DNA from: CAVPUA01 sp963828015
Lineage (GTDB): Bacteria > Actinomycetota > Actinomycetes > Mycobacteriales > Jatrophihabitantaceae
Length of the DNA: 64,000 bases
Assembly (NCBI GenBank): GCA_963828015.1
Contig: CAWHCD010000006.1
Span: 1,178,001 to 1,242,000, forward strand
Reading direction: 5' to 3'
Shown here: piece after piece, positions 25,778 to 32,732 of the stretch
Layout of the letters: every line of letters starts with the position of its first letter
How positions within the stretch are numbered: the first letter of the stretch is position 1
Notes under the pieces: generated by a model
Databases searched by the model: none
The model's input: only the letters and a program-made list of their open reading frames with translations
What the model was told of the DNA's origin: nothing
Made by a program: the position numbers and the translations under genes

Positions 25778-26148
25778 CAGAACGCTCCGCGCAGATGCTC
25801 GACGAGCGCCGCGCCCTGACGTGGGCGTAGAACGCTGATGACGTCGAAGCGAAGTTCGGGCCAGAACTCGAGGCCGTCACCAGCCCGCTGCTCAGCCAGC
25901 CAGGCGCCGGCCAGGCGACGAATACGGGCGGCCTTCGCCGGGTTGATCGCCTCGGCCGGAGCACCGAACAGGACCGAGGAGCGCGTCTTCACCTCGCAGA
26001 AGATCAGCGTGGAAGCTTCGGTGGCGACAATGTCGAGCTCACCCTCGCGGCAGCGCCAGTTGCGGGCGAGCACGACCAGGCCGGCATCGGTGAGGAACCG
26101 GGCGGCGACATCCTCGCCGTACCGGCCAACAGCGTCTTTGGCTCGCAC
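25777..26148 (-). CDS. YraN-family (UPF0102) endonuclease-like protein
   Basis: A 123-residue protein with the restriction-endonuclease-like core: GRYGEDVAARFLTDAGL, ARNWRCREGELDIVA, LIFCEVKTRSS. The D/E...E-x-K arrangement of a PD-(D/E)XK nuclease fold is complete. Biological role is unsettled. The frame extends to 26283, but GTG 26148 fits the family start and length. It overlaps the yifB start by four bases and heads the yraN-yifB-dprA-xerC run. Confidence 0.9.
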   Translation of the reverse strand: MRAKDAVGRYGEDVAARFLTDAGLVVLARNWRCREGELDIVATEASTLIFCEVKTRSSVLFGAPAEAINPAKAARIRRLAGAWLAEQRAGDGLEFWPELRFDVISVLRPRQGAALVEHLRGAF

Positions 26149-26261
26149 CGTTCCGAGACTGCCCGCCGCAGCGGTCGTCGAGGCGTGCGGCGAGGCGATT
26201 GTGGACCGCCCACCGGGCTGTGGACCGGCGCTTGACAGCCGATCCGAGCTACCGTCAGACG

Positions 26262-26369
26262 ATGCGCAGCGTCGGGCCCTCAACCTCCGGGCTCATCACC
26301 GGCCTGGTCGTGATCGCGTTGCTGGCCGTGGCCATCTGTGCCTTCGCCGTCTGGCGCAAGAACAAGTAG
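26262..26369 (+). CDS. Small single-pass membrane protein (35 aa), hypothetical
   Basis: A short open frame between the divergent yraN start and the converging DUF2469 stop. It encodes MRSVGPSTSG, a hydrophobic run of about 20 residues (LITGLVVIALLAVAICAFAV) and the basic end WRKNK, a typical N-out/C-in single-pass layout. There is no clear ribosome-binding site. TACCGT (26250-26255) could be a -10 six bases upstream, making it leaderless. I do not recognise a family. Hydrophobic composition with a polar start and basic end is the main support. Confidence 0.5.
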   Translation: MRSVGPSTSGLITGLVVIALLAVAICAFAVWRKNK

Positions 26370-26377
26370 CGCGTGCG

Positions 26378-26710
26378 CTACCGGGTGAACCCGGGCTTGT
26401 CATCGGGCAGCGCCAGATCGGGCTTGTCGAGTTCCTCGATGTTCACGTCCTTGAACGTGATGACCCGAACGGTCTTCACGAAGCGGGCCGGGCGGTACAT
26501 GTCCCAGACCCAGGCATCGCGCATCGTCAGCTCGAAGTAGACCTCGCCGTCGGCGTTGCGGGGCTGCAGCTCGACGTCGTTGGTCAGGTAGAAACGCCGC
26601 TCGGTCTCGACCACGTAGTTGAACTGGGCCGAGATGTCCTTGTACTCGCGATAGAGCTGCAGCTCCATCTCGGTCTCGTAGTTCTCGAGATCCTCAGCGC
26701 TCACCCGCAC
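26378..26710 (-). CDS. DUF2469 conserved actinobacterial protein
   Basis: A 110-residue protein with VSAEDLENYETEMELQLYRE near the N-terminus, YVVETERRFYLTNDVELQPR in the middle and WVWDMYRPARFVKTVRV towards the end. This is DUF2469, a strongly conserved actinobacterial family (Rv2901c type) always near rnhB. Function unknown; likely cytoplasmic. GTG 26710 is preferred because AAGGA lies six bases upstream; the homology proper starts two codons later at another GTG. Confidence 0.9.
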   Translation of the reverse strand: MRVSAEDLENYETEMELQLYREYKDISAQFNYVVETERRFYLTNDVELQPRNADGEVYFELTMRDAWVWDMYRPARFVKTVRVITFKDVNIEELDKPDLALPDDKPGFTR

Positions 26711-26738
26711 CCACAGTCCTTCACAAGACCCCCGCCGC

Positions 26739-27470
26739 TCACACGGCCTCCATCACGTTCAGCTCACCCAAGCCGAGCGGGCCGACCTCGTCATTGTCGC
26801 TCATCTCGCCAACCGGTCGCATCACCCGGCGCACGTTCACGTAGCGCCGCCGATGTTGCGGGCACGGGCCGTGCTCGGACAGGGCCGCGGTGTGCGCGGC
26901 GGTGACATAGCCCTTGTGGGTCGAGAACTCGTATTCGGGCCAACGCTCGTGGAACTCGACCATGATCCGGTCCCGCGTCACCTTGGCCAGGATCGACGCG
27001 GCGGCGATCCCGGCGACGATGACGTCGCCCTTCCAGACGGCCGTCGACGGCACCCCCAGTCCGGGCACCGGAAAGCCATCCGTCAACGCGTATGCCGGGC
27101 GCGGTGACAGCATCCCCACGGCGCGGCGCATGCCGGCCAGGTTGGCCACGTGCAAGCCGTAGGCGTCGACCTCGGCGGCGGAGATGATCACCACTGAATG
27201 GGCCAACGAACGCGTGCGAATCTCGTCGTAGAGCTGTTCCCTGGTGGCCGGGCTGAGCAGCTTGGAATCGGCCAGGCCATCGATCTGGTGCCGGCGGCCG
27301 CGTCCGAGCACGCATGCGGCAACCACGAGCGGGCCCGCACAGGCACCGCGGCCGGCCTCGTCGACACCGGCGACGGCCGGGAAGCCGGCCCGGGCCAGTA
27401 CCGACTCGTAGGCGTCCAGCCCGTGCTCGCGGCGGACGATCAAGCGCGGAGGCCGGAATGGGGAACTCAT
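26739..27470 (-). CDS. rnhB: Ribonuclease HII
   Basis: RNase HII removes ribonucleotides from RNA-DNA hybrids and misincorporated ribonucleotides. The 243-residue protein carries the catalytic motif GVDEAGRGACAGPLVVAA, then DSKLLSPATREQLYDEI and the third acidic site in LTDGFPVPG. A C-terminal acidic tail (about 25 residues) is extra. It lies 28 bp upstream of DUF2469 on the same strand, following the NUDIX gene. Confidence 0.95.
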   Translation of the reverse strand: MSSPFRPPRLIVRREHGLDAYESVLARAGFPAVAGVDEAGRGACAGPLVVAACVLGRGRRHQIDGLADSKLLSPATREQLYDEIRTRSLAHSVVIISAAEVDAYGLHVANLAGMRRAVGMLSPRPAYALTDGFPVPGLGVPSTAVWKGDVIVAGIAAASILAKVTRDRIMVEFHERWPEYEFSTHKGYVTAAHTAALSEHGPCPQHRRRYVNVRRVMRPVGEMSDNDEVGPLGLGELNVMEAV

Positions 27471-27488
27471 GGCGTCATTCAGGCTAGC

Positions 27489-27941
27489 TCAGCTCAAGGA
27501 CCGAACGACGGTGCGGACGAGGTCGGCGACCCCGCCGGGATAGAACACCTCACCCGAGCCGTCGATCTCATCGGGATGCCACCAGCGGAACCCGAGGAAG
27601 GTATCGCGTTCGAGGGCGGTATGCCGGGCCGCCGTCAGCGGAGCGACTGCGTCGACTCGCACGGCGTAGAAGTGGTTGGTCTGGTCGTAGGTCGTCTGGC
27701 CGTAGGACCAGGTCTGTCGCTCGGTGAGCCAGACCGGCGCCGACTCCGGGAGCTCCAGGCGCAACCCGGTCTCCTCATAGGCCTCACGTACGGCCGCGTC
27801 CTGGGTTGACTCGCCACCTTCAACTCCGCCGCCGGGAACCAACCAGTAGGGCTCATCGGGCCGCAACGCCTCCTGGATCATCAGCAGCCGCTCGGCGGCA
27901 TCGATGACGAGCAGCCGGCCGGCGCGACGCTGGACGCTCAC
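27489..27941 (-). CDS. NUDIX hydrolase
   Basis: A 150-residue NUDIX protein. The Nudix box is complete at about residues 38-60: GGGVEGGESTQDAAVREAYE followed by ETGLRLEL. The rest shows WLVPGGG before the box and WWHPDEID after it. Substrate cannot be assigned. The frame is open upstream, but GTG 27941 forms a GTGA overlap with the lepB stop (27940-27938), so it is coupled to lepB. Confidence 0.88.
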   Translation of the reverse strand: MSVQRRAGRLLVIDAAERLLMIQEALRPDEPYWLVPGGGVEGGESTQDAAVREAYEETGLRLELPESAPVWLTERQTWSYGQTTYDQTNHFYAVRVDAVAPLTAARHTALERDTFLGFRWWHPDEIDGSGEVFYPGGVADLVRTVVRSLS

Positions 27942-28993
27942 CTGCGGCGACGCCGGCGCAGGAACAGTGGCAAGGCGAACGCCGCCCCGACCACGCTGGG
28001 GCCGAAGGTCCCGCCCACGCCGAGCGCGAGCTGTTTGAACGTCTCCGGCGTGCCGAGCGTGCGCCATCGCGACGGCGGCCAGACGATCATCGTCGCCTTG
28101 CCGATGACCGAGCTGACCGGCACCGTGCTGTGTTCGATGTCCTGTTTCTCGTTGACGTAGTGGTAGCGGGAATCAGCCGAGACCGAACGATGATCGCCCA
28201 TCACCCACAACCGTCCCGCGGGGATGGTGACCGGCGCCCAGGTGGCGTTCGTACCGGTCACGTTCTCGAAGACGTAGGGCTCGTCGAGGACGTGCCAAGG
28301 ACCGTTGGGGCCGGTGTTGCTCACCTCGACCTTGCCGTCTGGATCGCCCTTGATCGTCTGGCCGCCCACTGCGATCACCCGCTTGACCAGGTCGTTCTCG
28401 TTCGGTGGCACCAGCCCGACCAGCTGCCCCGCCCAGTGAATGCCCTTGAGGATCGGGTTGCTCGGACTGGGCGGGATGGGTTCGTTGTCCCACCCGTCGG
28501 GCGCCTTGAACACGATGATGTCGCCGGGGTGCGGATCGCGCAGGTGATAGATCGGCTTGTTGACCAGGATCCGGTCACCGGCGCAGCCGGGGCACCCGTG
28601 CAGCGTCTTCTCCATCGATTCCGACGGGATGTAGAACGGCTGGACGAGGAACGTCTTGATGATCATCGCGACGACAACGGCGATCGCGATCAGCAGGGGC
28701 AGTTCCCACCAGGGTGACTTGCCCTTGGTCTTGCCCTTGCGGCGCCAGCGTCCGGATGCTGGGGCCGCAGGGGCCGCGTCGCTCTCGGCGACTCCGGATT
28801 CCGCCGGTTCCGGGTCCGCCTCGATCGGACGAGGGCGCGGCTCGGGCGAGGCCACCGGGGCCATGTCGACCAGCCCCTCGGGCTGGGTCAGCGACTCGTC
28901 GAGCCGGATGGAGTCGGCCAGCTGGTCATCCGCGGGCGGGACGACCTGACGAGCGTCGTCGGGCCCCGGCTCGTCCTCGGGCTCCGAGCTCAT
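27938..28993 (-). CDS. lepB: Signal peptidase I
   Basis: LepB cuts signal peptides from exported proteins on the outer face of the membrane. The protein has 351 residues. A long acidic Pro/Glu/Ala-rich cytoplasmic N-terminus of about 95 residues and a basic patch (WRRKGKTKGK) precede one membrane segment (PLLIAIAVVVAMIIKTFLV). The catalytic Ser is in IPSESMEKTL and the Lys in LVKRVIAVGGQTI; MGDHRSVSADSRY is box E. A second hydrophobic segment lies near the C-terminus. The ATG at 28993 gives the expected start; the frame is open 29 codons further. It follows rplS, as in mycobacteria. Confidence 0.95.
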   Translation of the reverse strand: MSSEPEDEPGPDDARQVVPPADDQLADSIRLDESLTQPEGLVDMAPVASPEPRPRPIEADPEPAESGVAESDAAPAAPASGRWRRKGKTKGKSPWWELPLLIAIAVVVAMIIKTFLVQPFYIPSESMEKTLHGCPGCAGDRILVNKPIYHLRDPHPGDIIVFKAPDGWDNEPIPPSPSNPILKGIHWAGQLVGLVPPNENDLVKRVIAVGGQTIKGDPDGKVEVSNTGPNGPWHVLDEPYVFENVTGTNATWAPVTIPAGRLWVMGDHRSVSADSRYHYVNEKQDIEHSTVPVSSVIGKATMIVWPPSRWRTLGTPETFKQLALGVGGTFGPSVVGAAFALPLFLRRRRRR

Positions 28994-29021
28994 CCGCGCG
29001 AACTTACTGGGCGCACCGCGC

Positions 29022-29378
29022 TCAGCGGGCGACCGGCTCCCGCTTCTCCTTGATCTTGGCCTTCTTGCCGCGAAGGTCACGCAGGTAGTACAGCTTGGCG
29101 CGGCGCACGTCGCCGCGGGTCACGACCTCGATCTTCTCGATCACCGGCGTGTGCACCGGGAAGGTCCGCTCGACGCCGACCCCGAAGCTGACCTTGCGGA
29201 CCGTGAAGGTCTCGCGCAGGCCACCGCCCTGACGACGGATGACGACGCCCTGGAACAGCTGCACCCGCGACCGCGTGCCTTCGATGACGCGCACGTGCAC
29301 CTTGAGCGTGTCGCCGGGGCGAAAGTCCGGGACGTCGGAGCGCAGCGACTCGGCGTCGAGCGTGTCGAGGGTGTGCAT
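29022..29378 (-). CDS. rplS: 50S ribosomal protein L19
   Basis: L19 lies at the subunit interface. The 118-residue protein contains FRPGDTLKVHVRVIEGTRSR and VQLFQGVVIRRQGGG, then KVSFGVGVERTFPVHTP and the basic end RAKLYYLRDLRGKKAKIKE. AAGGA precedes the ATG at a normal distance. It lies 116 bp downstream of trmD in the rpsP-KH-rimM-trmD-rplS-lepB block. Confidence 0.98.
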   Translation of the reverse strand: MHTLDTLDAESLRSDVPDFRPGDTLKVHVRVIEGTRSRVQLFQGVVIRRQGGGLRETFTVRKVSFGVGVERTFPVHTPVIEKIEVVTRGDVRRAKLYYLRDLRGKKAKIKEKREPVAR

Positions 29379-29494
29379 GAGAGTTCCTTAGCTAGTGAGC
29401 ATTGAGCATCGGTGTCGCGCGACGATCCCATCGACGGGGATACGGGCAACCCCACGATGATGCCACATGAGGGGGCCAGATCGAAAAGCGCGCC

Positions 29495-30190
29495 TCAGCC
29501 GAGCAGGTCCGGCCGGACCCGGCGGGTGCGTTCCCGAGACTGTTCCTGGCGCCAGGCCGTGATCTGGCCGTGGTGCCCGGACAGCAGCACCGGGGGCACC
29601 TCCAGCCCCCGCCAGGACGCCGGTTTGGTGTAGCTGGGCGCTTCGAGCAGTCCGTCGTCCTTGGCGAAGGAGTCGTCGGCGGCCGACTCCCGATTTCCCA
29701 ATACGCCGGGTACGAGCCGGGCGACGGCCTCAGCGATGACCAGCACCGCGGCTTCTCCCCCGGCCAGCACGTAGTCGCCGAGGCTGATCTCATCGACGGG
29801 CATGCGTCGGGCGGCGTACTCGGCGACGCGCGCGTCGATGCCTTCATAGCGCCCACAGGCGAACAGCAGCCAGGGCTCCTGCGCCAGCTGCGCGGCCTGG
29901 GCGTGCGTGAACGGACGTCCGGCCGGGCTCGGCACGATGAGCCGAGGCTGGCTCGGACCGTCGATCGGCGCGAGCTCGTCGAGGGCCCGCCCCCACGGCT
30001 CGGGTGACATGACCATGCCCGGCCCGCCGCCGTAGGGGGTGTCGTCGACGCTGCGATGCACGTCGTCGGTGAACGCCCGCAGGTCGTGAATGCCGACGTC
30101 GATCAGCCCGCGCTCGATCGCCTTGCCCAGCAGCGACTCGCGCAGCGGGGCCAGATAGTCGGGAAAGATCGTGACGACGTCGAGTCTCAT
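29495..30190 (-). CDS. trmD: tRNA (guanine-N1-)-methyltransferase TrmD
   Basis: TrmD methylates G37 next to the anticodon using SAM, preventing frameshifting. The 231-residue SPOUT enzyme begins MRLDVVTIFPDYLAPL. It has DTPYGGGPGMVM, the knot residues in CGRYEGIDARV and ISLGDYVLAGGEAAVLV, and the catalytic Asp in the linker. Its ATG overlaps the rimM stop by four bases (ATGA at 30190-30187). Confidence 0.98.
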   Translation of the reverse strand: MRLDVVTIFPDYLAPLRESLLGKAIERGLIDVGIHDLRAFTDDVHRSVDDTPYGGGPGMVMSPEPWGRALDELAPIDGPSQPRLIVPSPAGRPFTHAQAAQLAQEPWLLFACGRYEGIDARVAEYAARRMPVDEISLGDYVLAGGEAAVLVIAEAVARLVPGVLGNRESAADDSFAKDDGLLEAPSYTKPASWRGLEVPPVLLSGHHGQITAWRQEQSRERTRRVRPDLLG

Positions 30191-30708
30191 AGGTCGAACA
30201 GACCCTCGGGCGCCGCGATCGTGACGAAGCCGTTGGCCACGTCGACATGGGGCACGATTTGCGCCACGAACGGTACGAGGTGGGTGACGTTGTCGATGCG
30301 CAGCTCGAGGTAGGCGGCCGGACCGATGTGCAACACATCGCTGACCGGGCCGTACACCGATCCGTCCGCGGCGCGCGCCGTCAGCCCGATCAGATCGGTG
30401 TCGTAGAACTCGTCCGGGTCCTCGATCGGTGGGCGATCGCTCGCGGCCACCAGCAGTTGCGTGTTGCGTAGCGCCTCAACTGCCGTCCGGTCCTCGACGC
30501 CGGCGAAGCGCACGACCAACCGGCCGGAGTGAGTGCGGGAGGACTCGACGACCAGCGGTCCGCGCGCGGCCGGTTCCGTCGCGAGTACGGCCCCGACGGC
30601 GAACCGGGTGTCGGGGTCGTCGGTCCACGGCTCCACGTAGGCCTCGCCGTGGGTGCCCAGCGCCGGCCCGATGCGACCGATCGCGATCAACTGGGCCGGA
30701 TCGGACAC
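30187..30708 (-). CDS. rimM: 16S rRNA maturation factor RimM
   Basis: RimM binds S19 and assists 30S assembly. The 173-residue protein has the N-terminal RimM barrel (AIGRIGPALGTHGEAYVEPW) and the C-terminal PRC-like barrel (DLIGLTARAADGSVYG, LVPFVAQIVPHVDV). GTG 30708 is chosen because the homologous region starts there and it falls just after the KH-gene stop; the open frame continues to 30765. It is coupled to trmD. Confidence 0.94.
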   Translation of the reverse strand: MSDPAQLIAIGRIGPALGTHGEAYVEPWTDDPDTRFAVGAVLATEPAARGPLVVESSRTHSGRLVVRFAGVEDRTAVEALRNTQLLVAASDRPPIEDPDEFYDTDLIGLTARAADGSVYGPVSDVLHIGPAAYLELRIDNVTHLVPFVAQIVPHVDVANGFVTIAAPEGLFDL

Positions 30709-30718
30709 GGCGCTGCGC

Positions 30719-30955
30719 TCAGTCGCGGGCGAAGTCGACGACGTCGACTCGGATGCCCTTGCCACCGACCCCGTTGATGACCTGCCGCAGCGCCTTCGCG
30801 GTGCGCCCGTTGCGGCCGATCACCCGGCCCAGGTCATCGGGATGGACCCGAATCTCCAGGCGGGTGCCGCGTCGGTTGGTCACGTTCTCGACGATGACAT
30901 CGTCGGGGTGATCGACGATCCCCCGAACGAGGTGCTCGAGGGCCTCCTCGAGCAC
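30719..30955 (-). CDS. KH-domain RNA-binding protein (KhpA type)
   Basis: A 78-residue single-KH protein: LEEALEHLVRGIVDHPDDV, then LGRVIGRNGRTAKALRQVI with the GxxG loop. KhpA-type proteins bind RNA, often with KhpB, and are always found between rpsP and rimM in actinobacteria. The GTG at 30955 has GGAGAG five bases upstream, inside the end of rpsP, and starts one base past the rpsP stop; the longer open frame upstream is not protein-like. Confidence 0.93.
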   Translation of the reverse strand: MLEEALEHLVRGIVDHPDDVIVENVTNRRGTRLEIRVHPDDLGRVIGRNGRTAKALRQVINGVGGKGIRVDVVDFARD

Positions 30956-30956
30956 G

Positions 30957-31454
30957 TCAGCTCTCCGGAGCCGATTCGACGGCCTCGGCCGGCGCCTCGG
31001 CGACTGCTGCCTCGACGGCCGGCGCTTCGGCAACGACGGCTGCCTCGGCTTCGACGGCCTTCTTCGGGGCGGCCTTCTTGCGCGGCGTCGTGGCTTCACC
31101 GGTGTGCTCAGCGCCACCGGTCTCGGCCAGCGCGGCGTTGAAGAGGTCGAGCTTGTTCGGCTTGGGCGGCGCGACCTTCATCGGTGCCGGGGCCGGCTCA
31201 CCCTTGAACTTCTGCCAGTCACCAGTGACCTTCAGGATCGCGGCGACGGCTTCGGTCGGCTGGGCGCCGACGCCGAGCCAGTAGGCGGCGCGCTCGCCGT
31301 CGACCTTGATGACCGACGGGTCGTTCTTGGGGTGATACTCCCCGATCGTCTCGATCGAGCGGCCGTCACGCTTGGTGCGCGCATCGGCGACGACAATTCG
31401 GTAGTGCGGCTCGCGCATCTTTCCCAGACGCATGAGCTTGATCTTTGTGGCCAC
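30957..31454 (-). CDS. rpsP: 30S ribosomal protein S16 with Ala/Glu-rich C-terminal extension
   Basis: The first ~85 residues are canonical S16: TKIKLMRLGKMREPHYRIVV, DGRSIETIGEYHPKNDP and YWLGVGAQPTEAVAAIL. The remaining ~75 residues form a Lys/Pro then Ala/Glu/Val-rich tail (EAEAAVVAEAPAVEAAVAEA), a low-complexity extension common in actinobacteria. It is the first gene of the rpsP-KH-rimM-trmD cluster; its promoter lies in the 204-bp gap to the amidohydrolase gene, where an extended -10 (TGGCACAAT on the minus strand, near 31590) is a weak candidate. Confidence 0.97.
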   Translation of the reverse strand: MATKIKLMRLGKMREPHYRIVVADARTKRDGRSIETIGEYHPKNDPSVIKVDGERAAYWLGVGAQPTEAVAAILKVTGDWQKFKGEPAPAPMKVAPPKPNKLDLFNAALAETGGAEHTGEATTPRKKAAPKKAVEAEAAVVAEAPAVEAAVAEAPAEAVESAPES

Positions 31455-31658
31455 GGGCTCGGGTACTCCAGACGTTGCGGTGATGGTGGACCCGCGTGCT
31501 CCGCGTGGGGTCAGCGAAGCGCTCGAGTCCGAATGGGCCGCTCGCGCACGGATGAGAGGGTCCGCGCCCGGTCGGCACTCGATAGGCCATTGTGCCAGAT
31601 CACGCCGCTCGTTTCGGCGCCGTGCTGGAGTGCGCGAGAAATGTCGGGATTTCGGGGC

Positions 31659-32732
31659 TCAGACGACCCGGCCGCGCAACACGATGCGGCGCGGGTGCCA
31701 GATCGTCGCCAGGTCGGCACGCGGATCCTCGTCGTAGATCACCAGGTCGGCGGAGGCACCCTCGACCAGCCCGGGCCGGCCCAGCCAGGCACGCGCGTTC
31801 CACGAGGCCTGGGCGATCACGTCGGCCTGCGGGATGCCGGCCTGGACGAGGGCCGTGATCTCCTCGCGGACCAGCCCGTGCAGCAGCTGCCCACCCGCGT
31901 CGGTGCCGACATAGATCGGCACCCCGGCTTCCCAGACCTCACGCACCCGCGGGCGCGAGGTCGCATAGAGCTCACGCATGTGGGCGGCGTAGATCGGGAA
32001 CTTGGCATCGCCGGCGGCCGCGAAGCCCGGGAAGTTGTCGATGTTTATCAAGGTCGGGACGACGGCGATGTGCGTGCCGGCCACAGAGGCAATGAGGTCC
32101 GAGGTGAGGCCGGTGCCGTGTTCGATCGAGTCGACGCCAGCTTTGATCAGGCCGGGTAGGGCGTCCTCGCCGAAGACGTGCGCGGCGACCCGGACCCCGA
32201 GGGCGTGCGCGTGGGCGATCGCCTCGGCCAGGACGTCGTCGGACCAGACCGGCGCGAGATCACCGACTGTGCGGTCGATCCAATCGGCGGCCAGCTTGAC
32301 CCAGCCATCTCCGCGCGCGGCCTGTACTCCGACCTCGTGGACGAGTTGGTCGGGCTCGACCTCGACACCCAGGTGGCGGATGTAGCGCCCGGTGCCGGCG
32401 ATGTGGCGACCGGCCCGGATCAGTTCGGGCAGGTCCTCACGCCGTTGCACAGAGGTGTTGTCGACCGGCGATCCGGCGTCGCGCAGCAACAAGGCCCCGG
32501 CGTCGCGGTCGCGGATAGCCTGCGCGGCCTGGTCGTCAGGATCATCGAGGTGCCCCTCGGGGGCCAACCCGATATGACAGTGGGCGTCGACGAAGCCGGG
32601 CAGGATCCAGCCCCGGTCGGCCAGGGTCTCGTGCTCCCCGCCCGGCCGCTCGAAGCTGAGGCGACCGTCGACGATCCAGGCCTCACGCTCAACTTCGTCG
32701 GGCAGGAAGACTCCGCGCAGCCTTAGCCCCAT
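31659..32732 (-). CDS. Amidohydrolase-superfamily metal-dependent hydrolase
   Basis: A 357-residue amidohydrolase (imidazolonepropionase/prolidase-like branch). The metal site appears in order: HxH in VDAHCHIG, a His in RVAAHVFGED, a His in GVDSIEHGTGL and the Asp in YVGTDAGGQLL. The lysine normally carbamylated could be WVKLAADWID. Substrate unknown. ATG 32732 is chosen because it begins a normal N-terminus (MGLRLRGVFLPDE); the frame overlaps the end of the subtilase gene by 10 bases, so the two may be co-transcribed. Confidence 0.85.
   Translation of the reverse strand: MGLRLRGVFLPDEVEREAWIVDGRLSFERPGGEHETLADRGWILPGFVDAHCHIGLAPEGHLDDPDDQAAQAIRDRDAGALLLRDAGSPVDNTSVQRREDLPELIRAGRHIAGTGRYIRHLGVEVEPDQLVHEVGVQAARGDGWVKLAADWIDRTVGDLAPVWSDDVLAEAIAHAHALGVRVAAHVFGEDALPGLIKAGVDSIEHGTGLTSDLIASVAGTHIAVVPTLINIDNFPGFAAAGDAKFPIYAAHMRELYATSRPRVREVWEAGVPIYVGTDAGGQLLHGLVREEITALVQAGIPQADVIAQASWNARAWLGRPGLVEGASADLVIYDEDPRADLATIWHPRRIVLRGRVV

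Noticed and set aside
30956..31117. N-terminal extension of the KH-domain protein
   Set aside because: That stretch is the out-of-frame reading of the rpsP C-terminal tail and is Arg/Pro-rich; GTG 30955 with GGAGAG upstream is a better start.
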